From a virus: a DNA stretch of 46,886 nt. Made by a program: the position numbers and the translations under genes. The stretch's first letter is position 1. Every line of letters starts with the position of its first letter. Shown here one piece after another: positions 8,401 to 17,562 of the stretch. The notes under the pieces are model-generated. The model made no database searches and was not told the origin of the DNA. It worked only from the letters and a program-made list of their open reading frames with translations. Where the stretch lies: the IMG/VR virus record IMGVR_UViG_3300046505_000018, positions 1-46,886 of that record. One strand, given 5' to 3'.

Positions 8401-9318
8401 AGAAACAAGATTGTCCCCCACCCTACCAGACAACATAGCAACCATCGTAGGCGGAAGATTGATACCCGCCTTGAGGGCTTCCTGGGTCAGGAGTTGCGTA
8501 GCGGTAGCCTTCCCTCCCGCTTCTCCCACGGTCTTAAAATACTCAGCGAGTTGAGGTATTTTACTCGATAGACTTTTTGTGGCCCACTCAGCTAGTTTCC
8601 CACCGAGGAGAACAGAGCCGGCCGTGATCGCCCCATGTCCCGCAGCAGCCAACCAATCCTTCTCTCCCTTGGTGTCCTCGGAGTTCGCCAGGGATTCAGT
8701 CATCGACTGGAGACCGAATATCCCCGCCGCTCGACGGGCAAACACCTTGGCCCCCGCCTCAGTGAGAGATGCTGGACCACCTCCGGCCAGCAAGAGAGGC
8801 AGCGAGGCGATAGCCCCACCCGCCTTTCCACTCACCCGATCCGGGTCAAAGGGATTCATGGCGGCAATATTCTCTCGGGTGTGTTTCCCCCAGTCGGAGA
8901 AGACGAGATCGACCGCCGGGGCCACGAAGTTCACCGCTTGCCTCTCGAAGGCCGAGGAGGTGGATCGGGCCAGATTTAGGAGTTCTCCTTGGTGTTTGGC
9001 GATATGATCCTGGGCCTCCTTGAATGTGTCCACGTTCGACAGGGGGGCCAGTCCCGCAGCCCGGCGATAGGTGTCCATGATTGCGGCCTGTTCGTTCTGA
9101 TTCAGGTCCGTCCCGGTCTCCTGCCGTTCCTGGCGGGCCTTCTGGATTCTGATCGCGGCGATCTTGCCATAGTTCTCGGGGGTGATCGTGTTGCCCTGGG
9201 CCGTAGTGTGGTCAAACTGATCGGGGGACTCTACGGACTCCCAATCGTTCGTAGTAGGGGAGGAGAGTGCCGTAGGAACGGGCACAACCGACTCCCACTC
9301 TGAGGAGGCAGAAGTCAT
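5488..9318 (-). CDS. Very large internal virion / ejection-type protein
   Basis: A 1276-residue protein, the largest in the genome. The N-terminal quarter is polar, a glycine/alanine-rich, partly hydrophobic segment follows (about residues 165-350), then a long proline/glycine-rich linker (about residues 345-450), then a helical remainder. It follows fibre genes and two coiled-coil-like proteins at the end of the late operon. That position, the size and the composition match the large internal or ejected proteins of T7-like and other podoviruses. I could not see a transglycosylase, protease or other catalytic motif. Start by TAATG overlap with the preceding gene. Confidence 0.65.
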   Translation of the reverse strand: MTSASSEWESVVPVPTALSSPTTNDWESVESPDQFDHTTAQGNTITPENYGKIAAIRIQKARQERQETGTDLNQNEQAAIMDTYRRAAGLAPLSNVDTFKEAQDHIAKHQGELLNLARSTSSAFERQAVNFVAPAVDLVFSDWGKHTRENIAAMNPFDPDRVSGKAGGAIASLPLLLAGGGPASLTEAGAKVFARRAAGIFGLQSMTESLANSEDTKGEKDWLAAAGHGAITAGSVLLGGKLAEWATKSLSSKIPQLAEYFKTVGEAGGKATATQLLTQEALKAGINLPPTMVAMLSGRVGDNLVSGRPWQEGLGETALNVAAMTIGNHIVHATEAMAARGTAPTPETPTSSVRPTEGVPTLPEGVVRPPTSPSMGGIEGAGGAGSVGAEPPPGEVQQGGDLGQPKPPPLEGEVVEPEHGIIPPRPPSEPPPPMGGDLPPAGDPSHNAGKALTGSVLDAYTGDSRSAWEKLGDATHSMLDGINRYSGKIFPTLTRLARTAGEKAGTYISAKVWAVEKSAELARTIIGSDADLDLKVGTLLSEDQLRSLKAKALKLPDVNVPGGKFTRESLQEAKPSQAEIEQALRINTFIGKEGSPFRTEEEYQAALADPKIQEALAKVKRHYGPLIDDLFRKAMNLDPNSELAQRGFQTGIRTNLMARDPNDPDKAGMIVTGSKTGGLRNTQRGSTPFAREAKGTGEAYEGRFSEIIKNSLGRTADTSFKNDFIKSLVDSGLAKVGARGQLVSIGEHATKALPHTAVSDLYVRSDVAGEVRASFDVDSKEYNGMLKGAADLFNKTALVSLSEAAYHIGNQASTLVRSPGTGLVIPKLLNKTWGLLIHDPEIMRQGAELAKLGAWRLNTPETPEMGGKIYKYTLGIMSRVVGTMDQAGRLVLDDAFKKFADKGVALNTDTNRRDFVSQLGQYNRRAQSRLIAFVRDTGIGPFATAGTNFYAQGIRSLTFSPGLKATSGLNAAKLRVMVAGRFAAILGSVALVNYMKWGRVDGGDNVPIGAVRLEDGKDGKVRYFDVASLLNVTRGLRAVGARALIEGPRKGKTASETASDAAKDIITSALSPFEGPIVRTAAIAATGKDTAGYSVGPRVASDENAPLAHLKAAAQSANPVVARLTGISESPIVGKFAIQEKSNKSVAMQIASRAAAASVPEGNQTRAQMSQTVAEHGYREAWTTGYHVPLIEALQRGDINKQRADELVKEAGMSDLARTVSHLPIETGLRVYDSATPEEKTDLRNVMLQHIISLVKSSPLKAKGVIEEYRKRGIIQ

Positions 9319-10280
9319 TAATACACCAATGCGTTACCCTGGAGGTCCAGGTAGGGATTATCGGTTTGGGGGGAAGATGGATGAGCCGCCTGCCAGGCCG
9401 GAGTGATTCCTCCCGGAGGAGATAACTTTTGCGGAATAGGGGCAGACTGGGGAACCCAGGCTCCCTGTTGAAGAATCATTGTCTGTCCCGTCGTCTTGTT
9501 TCGCAGGATGTGGCCCTCCTCGAACTTGGACGGATCGGGTAGGCCGGGTATCATGGCCGGAGCAACCTGCCCCGCAGGGCGGATCGAGAGAGACCCAGGA
9601 GCCGCCGTAGTCGAGACGACTTTGCCGTTGAAGGACAGGGTGCCGGCCGGAGATGCGGCCTTCTCTGGGCCGGTCAACATCCCCATCTCCTCAGCCACAT
9701 TAGCGGCCAGTTCCTTCCTGATAGCCGCCTCCCGCACCTTGCCTTCGGACAGGGCGTCGGCAGGAGTCAACACGTTACTCCGGGCCACGTGAATCTGCCG
9801 GAGTTCGTTCTGGAGGGTAACGCGGTCGTCCCGCAACATCTGCACCCGAGCCGAGAATTGCGGCTTCTGCATAGGATCGGGCCGATTGCCCTGGAGAATG
9901 GCCTGGGCCGTCAGTTCCTTGGAGTCAGAGAGAACCCCTGCCATCGCCTGTTGGTATTGGTCGTCGGAGATTTGGCCCTTGGAGAGCATCCCGTCCAGGT
10001 GGGTCTTGATCACCGTTCGTTCCGCCTGTCGATTGGCGGTTTCGAGGTTCAGTCGCTCGGCAATATGATCGGCCGCAGGGGTGCGAGACTGCTCGGCCGC
10101 CTGTCGCTCGGCGTAGGCTTTCTGGAGGGAGAAGGCCTGATTCTGGGCCTGTTGGCGTAGGCCGAGATCGGCGAGTTGGAGGCCTTGAGAGAAGGAGGTT
10201 CTCTGAGCCTCGGCCTGGCCCGCACCCTGGGCCGCGGAGACTAAGGCACCAACGGGGGAGTAGTCGATGTTGATGGGCAT
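9318..10280 (-). CDS. Putative internal virion protein
   Basis: A 320-residue glutamine- and alanine-rich protein. Residues about 15-170 are strongly helical (QKAYAERQAAEQSRT, LNLETANRQAERTVIKTHL), and the C-terminal 120 residues are proline/glycine-rich with little predicted structure. It sits between two other proteins of similar style, with TAATG overlaps on both sides. The trio resembles the internal core protein cluster of podoviruses. Family not recognised. Confidence 0.55.
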   Translation of the reverse strand: MPINIDYSPVGALVSAAQGAGQAEAQRTSFSQGLQLADLGLRQQAQNQAFSLQKAYAERQAAEQSRTPAADHIAERLNLETANRQAERTVIKTHLDGMLSKGQISDDQYQQAMAGVLSDSKELTAQAILQGNRPDPMQKPQFSARVQMLRDDRVTLQNELRQIHVARSNVLTPADALSEGKVREAAIRKELAANVAEEMGMLTGPEKAASPAGTLSFNGKVVSTTAAPGSLSIRPAGQVAPAMIPGLPDPSKFEEGHILRNKTTGQTMILQQGAWVPQSAPIPQKLSPPGGITPAWQAAHPSSPQTDNPYLDLQGNALVY

Positions 10281-11047
10281 TATTGGCCCCCGAACATGGC
10301 GTCTTCCCAGTCAGGAGACTGGGTATCCGCACTCGCCCCCTGCCCGGAGAACGCTGGGTATCGTTGTCCATTCATACTGAGATAGGGATTACCGACCTGC
10401 CCCGAGTAGCCACCCCCAGTTTGTGCCGGGACGAGTCCGGGGGTTGAGGCCCCAGGTCCACGATACGAACTGCCTCCGTTGGCCCAAGAGGCGTAGGCTG
10501 CGGCATTGGCCGCATTCATGGCGTTTGCCCCGCCACTGGGGGAACCACCGGAACTTCCGCTGGAGAAACCACTATACGAGGGTCCAACAGTCTGTCGGGG
10601 CTGTGAGGCCATCTGCTGTAACAGACCAGAATAGAGACCGAGATTAGGTCCGGCGTCGGTCTTTCGCTCCATGACCCCGCCCTTCAACTGGGCGACGTTC
10701 TCCTGTAGACCCTGACGCTGGAGTTCGGCATCGTTAGCGATCCCGCGGTTCACAGAGGAGGTGACAGTCGTATTCCCCAGTCCTCGGGAGGTTAAGTCCT
10801 GGGTGCCCTTGGCCTGGGCCTGCTCCTCGCCCTGGCCAATCCTAGCCATTCCGGCCTGCCCCAAGTTGGAGTACATCCCAAGGATGTCATTGTACCGCTT
10901 CTCATTTGCCGCGTTGGCCTTGGCCTGGGCAGCCTTGAGTTGTGCTAGGATGTCGTTCAGCCCGGTGCCAGGTTGCTGGATCGGCGTAGATATTGAGTAG
11001 CCTCCGGCTTCCATTTTATCAAACCCGTAGTCACTGTCAAAACTCAT
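10280..11047 (-). CDS. Putative virion protein, helical N-terminus with Gly/Ser-rich tail
   Basis: A 255-residue protein. Residues about 30-130 form a probable helical region (LAQLKAAQAKANAANEKRYN, then GLGNTTVTSSVNRGIANDAE), a pattern I recall from many uncultured podovirus late operons. The rest is glycine/serine-rich and disordered. It is the first of three consecutive genes I group as internal or ejection proteins. A ribosome site is visible on the minus strand before ATG 11047. Confidence 0.5.
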   Translation of the reverse strand: MSFDSDYGFDKMEAGGYSISTPIQQPGTGLNDILAQLKAAQAKANAANEKRYNDILGMYSNLGQAGMARIGQGEEQAQAKGTQDLTSRGLGNTTVTSSVNRGIANDAELQRQGLQENVAQLKGGVMERKTDAGPNLGLYSGLLQQMASQPRQTVGPSYSGFSSGSSGGSPSGGANAMNAANAAAYASWANGGSSYRGPGASTPGLVPAQTGGGYSGQVGNPYLSMNGQRYPAFSGQGASADTQSPDWEDAMFGGQ

Positions 11048-11082
11048 AATAGTCTCCTGTCTCGTATAGTATACCCGGTTTT

Positions 11083-12462
11083 CTACCAGGCGTAAACCCT
11101 TACTTCCCCCCGCCCACCGACCCCACCGATACCTCCAATGGTAGTGCCCGCACCGCCACCACCGCCGCCTCCCCCCGAAGCACCACCAGCGGCACCGGCT
11201 GATCCTGTTCCGGCGGCGTTAGCCGACCCACCACCGCCACCAGTCCCCCCCTTTGTAGAGGTTCCATCGGTACCTGCGGTATCCGCGGCTCCACCACCTC
11301 CACCGACGGGACTTGTTGGACTATCATAGGAACCGACGCCCCCGCCGGAACCCGGAGTGTAGACTGTTGTGGTAGCGTTGATGGCCCCTCCCCCACCGCC
11401 GCCTCCTCCTCCAAATAGGGAGATACCGCCAGGACCAGCGTTTGCGTTATGGATAGCCCGCCCGCCTCCGGCACCGCCGTATTCCGCGGGATACGCTCCG
11501 ACCCCTCCAGCCGGGGAATAGGCCGTGCCTGCCCCGCCATTTCCGACACCGGGGGTTCCAGTAGAGGCATAAGTCGGGAGGCCTCCGAATGTGGAGCCGG
11601 CACTCAGACCCACCGAACCAGGTCCACCTACTCCACCTCCGCTACCCCCACTCGCGTTATTGGCACTGTTCTGGAGGCCGCCAAAACCGCCACCTCCCCC
11701 ATAGGCGGATAAGTAGGCACCAAAACTTGAGGTACCGCCAGTACCACCGGAACCCCCGTTACCGAGGGAACCCGCTGTCCCGGCCGTTCCTCCCGTTCCA
11801 ACTGTCACAGTGACAGGCGACGATAGATCAGTGATCTTGAAGGTTCGGTCAATGATAGCCCCGCCGCCACCGCCGGAACCCCCGTGTCTAGTGACTGCGG
11901 CATTACCAGACCCACCACCACCGCCACCGCCAGCACCGACACAGACAACTCGTACCATTGTTGCCCCACCGGGAGGGGTGTAAGTCCCGGAGGAGGAGAA
12001 CACCTGTGGGGTAACTCCCCCTCCCCCCGCTGGGGCCGCGGTGTTCACCCACTTCGATCCGTTATACGATAGAATCTGGGTATTTGTGGGAGCCGTGAGA
12101 GTTACATCGGCCAGCCCAGCGAGTGTGGGAGCCGCTGAGTTCACCCAATTGGTTCCATCGAAGGTGAGAATCTGGCCGGAAGTCGCGGCCGTAATGAGGT
12201 TCGTCTGCCCATTCCATAGTTGACTGTTCAGGTTCGGAACGACAGTTGTAGAGGACACCACGAAAGGGGGCGTAACTCCTGTCGCGGTAGAGATCAACTG
12301 GAGGCCCGTCAGGGTACTCAAGGTGACGAGGGGGAAGGCTCCGAGATCGACCCCCATCTCGGCCCCCGTATAAGGGACCAAGACCGGACGGCCGAGGCTT
12401 CGACGGAGCCGCACGTCTTCCTTCGGGAACCTGTCTGGTCTTGTCGCACCGATGAGGGTCAT
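11083..12462 (-). CDS. Glycine-rich tail fibre protein
   Basis: A 459-residue protein. The N-terminal 140 residues contain repeated units (ATSGQILTFDGTNWVNSAAP and a second TNTQILSYNGSKWVNTAAP), typical of virion-attachment stalks. From about residue 170 onward it is dominated by glycine runs separated by short hydrophobic motifs (GGGGGAIIDRTF, GGFGG, FGGGGGGGGG), as in glycine-rich phage fibre tips that pack as polyglycine helices and bind receptors. It ends GGRGEVRVYAW. It overlaps the nozzle-like gene by TAATG. It is the best receptor-binding candidate together with 26834-28045. Confidence 0.75.
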   Translation of the reverse strand: MTLIGATRPDRFPKEDVRLRRSLGRPVLVPYTGAEMGVDLGAFPLVTLSTLTGLQLISTATGVTPPFVVSSTTVVPNLNSQLWNGQTNLITAATSGQILTFDGTNWVNSAAPTLAGLADVTLTAPTNTQILSYNGSKWVNTAAPAGGGGVTPQVFSSSGTYTPPGGATMVRVVCVGAGGGGGGGSGNAAVTRHGGSGGGGGAIIDRTFKITDLSSPVTVTVGTGGTAGTAGSLGNGGSGGTGGTSSFGAYLSAYGGGGGFGGLQNSANNASGGSGGGVGGPGSVGLSAGSTFGGLPTYASTGTPGVGNGGAGTAYSPAGGVGAYPAEYGGAGGGRAIHNANAGPGGISLFGGGGGGGGGAINATTTVYTPGSGGGVGSYDSPTSPVGGGGGAADTAGTDGTSTKGGTGGGGGSANAAGTGSAGAAGGASGGGGGGGGAGTTIGGIGGVGGRGEVRVYAW

Positions 12463-15260
12463 TAGATTCTCCGGTGTTTGGTCCGGCCAGTCACGTCCGC
12501 GATCACGGCGACCGTCTCAAGAGCCCAACTTCGGAAGGATGACAGAACCCAGTCCGTCGTGTTTCCGGGTGGCGTCGGGTGTAGATCGGTCCCGCTATCC
12601 GTGCTGGTATGAACCGTCAACGAGACATAGGGGTTCCCGTCCGACGCAACGACCTGGCTCCCCACGATATAGTCTGTCCCGGTAGCCCAGGCCGCGGAGA
12701 AGGAGTCGTTGACGAACTCCAGAAGCAGGGTGTTCCCACTAATCCGCGGGATCGAGTACCGATCCACGGGCGAGAACAGATGGGACCAGGCTATCGTAGT
12801 GGATTTCACCGCCTCCTCTGGCGACTCCTCCGCATACACTCGGACGGACACGGGATCGCTGTCCTGGTCGAGCAGGGTTGTGACTCGGTTGACCCGGAAA
12901 CTCTGGTGGACACTACCAGGAGTCATCGGACCGAACTTGATCCGGCTCAGGATTGTAACGCCGTCATCCGTCTTCGAGGAGGCGTCCACCTGTCGAACAT
13001 ACCCATCCTGGCCCCCCAGAAGGAAGGCCCGGTCGTTCTGGGCATCAGCATCGAAGGCCAGCACCGCGGTAGGACCGTAGGAGTCCGGGTACTTTTCGGG
13101 CCAGAAGCTATCCGTCCGGGCGTCCCACCAGTAGTGGGCGGCCGGCCCGCTAACCGTGGGGGTGACGAAGATGTGGAGGCCATGGAGCATGTTGTCCCAT
13201 AGGAGTCGCATCGTATTGGTGGCGAAATCAATCGCTCCAAAGGTCTTGTCCATCCGTCCACGACTGAGAGGTGTTAATTCACCCTGGGGGGAGAGCCGCC
13301 ACAGAACCCCATCCCCGAAGAAGTAGAGGACGCTTGACGGGTCGTAAGCGGCGGCATCAGGTCCGATGATCCCGACCGAACTACTGATATTGTCGATCCG
13401 ACCACCGTCCGCGGGGTCTCCACGCATCATCCAGAGGGTGTGATCCCCGCCCATGACCATTAAATCGTCATTGGCCGGGGCGAGGCACGTTATCCGATCT
13501 CCGACGAGGCCAGCGGTGGAATTATTCCCCGCGACGGCCATGACGGCAGATGGGGTGGCCCCGTAGTTCCAATCAAGGGGGTCTCCGGCCTTTGACATAA
13601 ACCAATCCTGGGGGTCATCGGCGAGACCTGCCAGGACTATGCGGCCACGATACAGGGCAATGATCGTCGCCGCTAGGCTCGGATCGGACACACCCACAGG
13701 GAGTGTGTTGGCGGTCGGAACCCATGCCACAACGGACTGCGTGGCGGGATCGTAGACCTGATAGTGAGAGGTCACGCCATCGCAGAGGTAAACTTTCCCG
13801 AAGGCCGTTCTCGCCCGGATGATTCCGGCAGGGACGAAGGTGCCTCCGACTGTCCCCCAGCTTCCACCAGCCACGCCGGTAAAGAGCGTTCCGAGACTCG
13901 CGGCCAACAAACGGCCGCTACTGCCTGTGTTCGACGCGGCCCCTGAGACAGAGAAGTCTGAGAGGTCGTAGATATTTCCAGCGGTGGGGTTGGCGTAGGC
14001 CACGAACCCGGCGTACTTGTTGGTCGTGTGCCCCACCGTCCCGAGAATCTGGCCCACCAGAACTCCGTTCAGGTAGACTCTCATATTCGAGTCCTCTACC
14101 GCCACGACGAGTCGGACAGGGGTATTCTGGGTTGTCTGCCCAGGTGCGGCTCCATTGGGTGCCCAGGTCTGGGGGAACCCGCCGAGACTGGCGGTAAAGA
14201 CAGAGTTACCCAGTTCGTCATACACATAAATGAACGGGGGGGAACCAGACCCTACAACGGGACCCTGGTAAATGACTTGGTATCCCTGGAGCGACACCGG
14301 ATCAGCCCGCACCACTACTCCCAGGTAGCACGAATCGTCCACGACCCCGGAATGGGTGATCGTGATCCCAGCCGTCATGTCCCCCGTGGGCGTCGGTTTC
14401 TGGGCGATGTGCAGGGTTGGGGGGGCGGGGACCACATCCGTCACTTGGTACTTGTTCCCGACAATCGTGGCCGGATCAGCGAGCGGAGTGTATGCTTCCC
14501 AGCGAACCGCGGCAAGGTCGGTGGCGAAAGTTCCGCTAATGTGGGCGATGACACAAACGTAGGTAGACCCAGATTCTAAGACCTGATCTCCAACAACATA
14601 GGACTTCGCCGTGATCCACTCGATTGGATGGTACTCTTGCCAGTCCCCGTTCGTGAGGTCAGTCGCAAACGTACTGCTCGTGTGCAGGATCAGACAGATG
14701 TAATACTTCCCATCCGGGGCGATCACCTGTTTCCCAATAGCGTAGGAGTGGCTGGTGATCCAGGTCGTAGGGGAGTAGACCGCCAGGTTCGTCGCCGAGA
14801 AAGAGCCCCCGCTCGTGAAATTAGCCTTTACGATGTATTCCGTGGCCGAATGGGCAATCTGTTGTCCGATGACATAAGCCGTGTTCGCAGCCCATAGAGG
14901 GGGGAGAACCCCGCCGGCCGGCGTCCCAAACAGAGGGGAGAACGGGGAAGCGTAGTGCCGCCACGGGGCACCAATGGCATCGAAGATCGTGCCGTCCGCA
15001 TAGGGGAACGACTCGGTGAACCCACTCGCGGCCTTCGGCTCCTGGTGAAGAAGTTGGATGGGGTTCGATCCGTTCGGCTGAGTTGGAATATACTTCGACA
15101 CGCCGGCCCGTTGACCCCCACGAAGTCGCTGGCCCAACACATCGTAGGGCCGGACATTCAGACAATCGGGAGTGGTTCCCTCGGGCTGGACCTTATACGC
15201 CCAGTTCTCGTCGAACCCCTTGACAGGAAAGGAGAGGTCGATTGGTCTCTTGTCAGTCAC
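12462..15260 (-). CDS. Large tail protein, nozzle / tail tubular protein B-like
   Basis: A 932-residue, beta-rich protein with GTG start. The N-terminus (IDLSFPVKGFDENWAYKVQP, DCLNVRPYDVLGQRLRGGQR) and long stretches with recurring beta repeats (AYVIGQQIAHSATEYIVK, SYAIGKQVIAPDGKYYI, SYVVGDQVLESGSTYVCV) are seen. A central part with GRIVLAGL and CLAPANDDLMVMGG looks like a beta-propeller. In podoviruses the protein encoded between the adaptor and fibre genes is usually the tail nozzle, hence the name; this is position-based. The xYVxGxxV repeats resemble carbohydrate-binding repeats. Confidence 0.55.
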   Translation of the reverse strand: MTDKRPIDLSFPVKGFDENWAYKVQPEGTTPDCLNVRPYDVLGQRLRGGQRAGVSKYIPTQPNGSNPIQLLHQEPKAASGFTESFPYADGTIFDAIGAPWRHYASPFSPLFGTPAGGVLPPLWAANTAYVIGQQIAHSATEYIVKANFTSGGSFSATNLAVYSPTTWITSHSYAIGKQVIAPDGKYYICLILHTSSTFATDLTNGDWQEYHPIEWITAKSYVVGDQVLESGSTYVCVIAHISGTFATDLAAVRWEAYTPLADPATIVGNKYQVTDVVPAPPTLHIAQKPTPTGDMTAGITITHSGVVDDSCYLGVVVRADPVSLQGYQVIYQGPVVGSGSPPFIYVYDELGNSVFTASLGGFPQTWAPNGAAPGQTTQNTPVRLVVAVEDSNMRVYLNGVLVGQILGTVGHTTNKYAGFVAYANPTAGNIYDLSDFSVSGAASNTGSSGRLLAASLGTLFTGVAGGSWGTVGGTFVPAGIIRARTAFGKVYLCDGVTSHYQVYDPATQSVVAWVPTANTLPVGVSDPSLAATIIALYRGRIVLAGLADDPQDWFMSKAGDPLDWNYGATPSAVMAVAGNNSTAGLVGDRITCLAPANDDLMVMGGDHTLWMMRGDPADGGRIDNISSSVGIIGPDAAAYDPSSVLYFFGDGVLWRLSPQGELTPLSRGRMDKTFGAIDFATNTMRLLWDNMLHGLHIFVTPTVSGPAAHYWWDARTDSFWPEKYPDSYGPTAVLAFDADAQNDRAFLLGGQDGYVRQVDASSKTDDGVTILSRIKFGPMTPGSVHQSFRVNRVTTLLDQDSDPVSVRVYAEESPEEAVKSTTIAWSHLFSPVDRYSIPRISGNTLLLEFVNDSFSAAWATGTDYIVGSQVVASDGNPYVSLTVHTSTDSGTDLHPTPPGNTTDWVLSSFRSWALETVAVIADVTGRTKHRRI

Positions 15261-15278
15261 AGTTCACCCGAAAGAGAG

Positions 15279-15312
15279 TAGGGCCTGCCCGCTTTACCAC
15301 GAGCAGGCCCTA
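15279..15312 (-). terminator. Intergenic hairpin, weak terminator or processing site
   Basis: TAGGGCCTGC (15279-15288) and GCAGGCCCTA (15303-15312) form a perfect 10-bp stem with a 14-base loop between two late genes. On the transcribed strand a pyrimidine-rich CTCTCTTTC follows rather than a real T-run, so termination would be partial at best. Confidence 0.5.
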
Positions 15313-15327
15313 GGAAAGACGCCTTGA

Positions 15328-16023
15328 CTAACGCGAGTTTTTGTCCGTAAAGGCCAAATTGCTGCGATACCAGATCGAGATGCCGTAGATGTTGATGGCG
15401 TCCGTGGTGTGGGCCGAGGAGGTCAGCGTGACCTGAACGCAGTCGCCGGCCTGGAGGCTGACATCGCCCGTGCCGGTACGCTTCACCGTGCGGCGGGTGA
15501 AATCGGTCCAGTAGTCGGCATTGATCTCGACCCACTTGGTCAGCACGTTCGCCCCCAGGAGCGGGATCGTGTCCGTTGCGGCAGGGACGCCCAAGTCACC
15601 CGACAGAACCAGGCCGGCGGGGAAGGCGGTCGTTTCCGCGGGAATGATACTCGGGATCGGCCGCTTGCGGTAGATCGTGGGCGTGATCGTGACGCCAGAG
15701 TTCGTGGCACCGGCCATGTTGCAGGCCACACGAATACGAAGTTCGTCCTTGCTGTCGTCGTAGTCGGCAGGGACCGTCCAAGAGAACTTCCCCATGAATG
15801 TCGTGGAAGCGGCAGCCACGAGACCGATAAAGTTCGTCTCCAGGGCAGCGGGGGCCGGATTCGTGGCGGTCAGGGTGAGTCCGTTCCAGTTGGTCGGGAG
15901 ACACGGGCCGCCGTTGACTTCCCGGACGTTGGACAGAAGGTGGAGGTTGTGGGTCCGACGGAATCCGTCGCCCGTGGTGGCCTGTTCGATGGCCTTACAC
16001 ATATTGTGCGTGGAAAGTAGCAT
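15328..16023 (-). CDS. Virion structural protein, beta-rich
   Basis: A 231-residue protein between the adaptor and nozzle-like genes. It is rich in beta-type segments (SVNVREVNGGP-like start near residue 30, TFMGKFSWTVPADYDD, GDVSLQAGDCVQVTLTSSAH). It has its own leader with two hairpins upstream and a hairpin downstream, suggesting separate control of dosage. A virion decoration or tail component is likely from position; no family recognised. Confidence 0.5.
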   Translation of the reverse strand: MLLSTHNMCKAIEQATTGDGFRRTHNLHLLSNVREVNGGPCLPTNWNGLTLTATNPAPAALETNFIGLVAAASTTFMGKFSWTVPADYDDSKDELRIRVACNMAGATNSGVTITPTIYRKRPIPSIIPAETTAFPAGLVLSGDLGVPAATDTIPLLGANVLTKWVEINADYWTDFTRRTVKRTGTGDVSLQAGDCVQVTLTSSAHTTDAINIYGISIWYRSNLAFTDKNSR

Positions 16024-16040
16024 GGCTTGTTAGCCTTTCT

Positions 16041-16080
16041 GGGCCTATGGCCCTTCATACCTACTGGTGACAGCCACCAG
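16041..16080 (-). promoter_or_regulatory. Two small hairpins in a late-gene leader
   Basis: On the transcribed strand, CTGGTG/CACCAG (16064-16080) and GGGCC-ATA-GGCCC (16041-16053) form two short perfect hairpins 18-57 bases before the ATG at 16023. The ATA-loop hairpin is the same kind as GCCCC-ATA-GGGGC at 42821-42833. Confidence 0.45.
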
Positions 16081-16094
16081 ATTTACACGTAATT

Positions 16095-17375
16095 TCAGGT
16101 TCGGTAAGTCACGTTGGGCCTACGGAAGAATGATCTGAAATCCTTCAACGGAACGGTGGTAGAGCGGGGATTCCCGCAGTACCCCAGGTTCTTCGACGCG
16201 GCCCGCCCGTCGATCCGATACGAGTTCGGGAGGGCGATCTCACGGTAATACTTCATCGACCCGGCCAGCACGTCCTCGCCCTGTAGTTCCGCTTGGGCCA
16301 AGGCCGCGGCCTTCACCGCGTCATCATGCTGCACACCGGCAACGTGGTAGTCAGTCAGGTTGACAATCTTGTCGAAGTAGACAATGTACGGGAACTCAAC
16401 CCGATAGGTTCCGCCCGTATTCGGGTAGACCAGCAAATCCCACCTCCGCTGGTAGACGTTATTCCGACGTACCGCGGCGTAGTAGGGGTTGCCCGAGACC
16501 GAGTTCCAGTTCTCTCGGAGTCGGCGAATCTCCAACTCGCTCGTCCAGTTGATCGGGACGCCTCGGTTGGAACCGGCCTGATAGGTGATCTCACCAGCAA
16601 CCTCGCCACCGAAACTCGATGGGAGGGCGTATATGCCAAGGGAGGAGAGGTTGAAAGTTCTCGCCCCGGCACCCCAGGCAGTCGCAATCGCCCCGCCCGT
16701 GTCGGTGATCGTCATGGTCGTGTCACTGATGTAGTTCAACAAGGTGATCGCACCCGTCGAGAGATCGGTGACGAATAGGGTCTTCCCCTCGGTGCTGGGG
16801 TAGAATGTCCCGGCCGCAGCGGTGATCGTCGAGAGATTCGTGCCGACGCCGTTGTAGGCGATGGTCATCGTCGGGGCACCCGTGGGATCGGCGACGAGGA
16901 AGGTCTGCCCGCCGAGCCACGCGACGTTACCCGCCACCTTGACCGAGGTGGGGGTCAGGAAATCGGTGATGGTGAATAGGCCAGTCGCCCGGACGGCCAG
17001 AATGAGCCCGACCTGGGAGGCATCGAAGTATGCCGAGGTGGAGGTCACGACAGTCTTGGAGACGTTATCGTAGACCGCCGACACCATGCTCGGGCCGGCC
17101 GAGCCAGGAGGCATGGCGATACCCTTCTCGGGCCACAGGTCGATCTCGGCTAGGGGACGCTGCCAACGCCACCCGTTCGGAGGAGCATCGGCCATGAACA
17201 TTCGGATGCCGTCCTGGACGAACCTCTGGCACTTGTCCAGTTCGTAGGGCATCGTCGTGGCGTTCGGAATCTGGGCCTTCTCGTCGCCGTTGGGTCCGTA
17301 GTAAGCCACGCCCATACGTTCAGCGACGTTGAGAATGAGGTCTTGGTAGGTGAGTGCGGCAGTAACTTCGCCCAT
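16095..17375 (-). CDS. Head-tail adaptor / tail tubular protein A-like
   Basis: A 426-residue protein. The helical N-terminus (LTYQDLILNVAERMGVAYYG, CQRFVQDGIRMFMADAPPNG, WRWQRPLAEIDL) is typical of connector or adaptor proteins that dock under the portal. A beta-rich insertion (about residues 90-240) and a C-terminal helical part with VKAAALAQAELQGEDVLAGS follow. Its place after the capsid genes and before the nozzle-like gene supports the assignment. Start in TAATG overlap with the small gene upstream. Confidence 0.6.
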   Translation of the reverse strand: MGEVTAALTYQDLILNVAERMGVAYYGPNGDEKAQIPNATTMPYELDKCQRFVQDGIRMFMADAPPNGWRWQRPLAEIDLWPEKGIAMPPGSAGPSMVSAVYDNVSKTVVTSTSAYFDASQVGLILAVRATGLFTITDFLTPTSVKVAGNVAWLGGQTFLVADPTGAPTMTIAYNGVGTNLSTITAAAGTFYPSTEGKTLFVTDLSTGAITLLNYISDTTMTITDTGGAIATAWGAGARTFNLSSLGIYALPSSFGGEVAGEITYQAGSNRGVPINWTSELEIRRLRENWNSVSGNPYYAAVRRNNVYQRRWDLLVYPNTGGTYRVEFPYIVYFDKIVNLTDYHVAGVQHDDAVKAAALAQAELQGEDVLAGSMKYYREIALPNSYRIDGRAASKNLGYCGNPRSTTVPLKDFRSFFRRPNVTYRT

Positions 17376-17536
17376 TAGTCAAACGCCTTCTTGAGGTTCT
17401 TCTTTGCGTTCTTTACGGCCTTGTCCCGGACGTGGCCGGGCAACTTTCCAGGGTTATCGTAGTGGTGTTCCTTCATCCACTCCGGGCCGAACTTGGAGGC
17501 CAGGTAGCCCCGCTGTGCCTGACTCTTAGCTGGCAT
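17375..17536 (-). CDS. Small basic phage protein
   Basis: A 53-residue, lysine-rich protein starting MPAKSQAQRGYLASKFGPEW and ending AKKNLKKAFD. Short basic proteins with this MPAKSxAQ start are common in phage late operons (recognised from memory); function is unknown. Its TAA stop overlaps the ATG of the adaptor gene, supporting co-translation. Confidence 0.7.
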   Translation of the reverse strand: MPAKSQAQRGYLASKFGPEWMKEHHYDNPGKLPGHVRDKAVKNAKKNLKKAFD

Positions 17537-17562
17537 AATTCACCACTCCTAGTATACAAGAA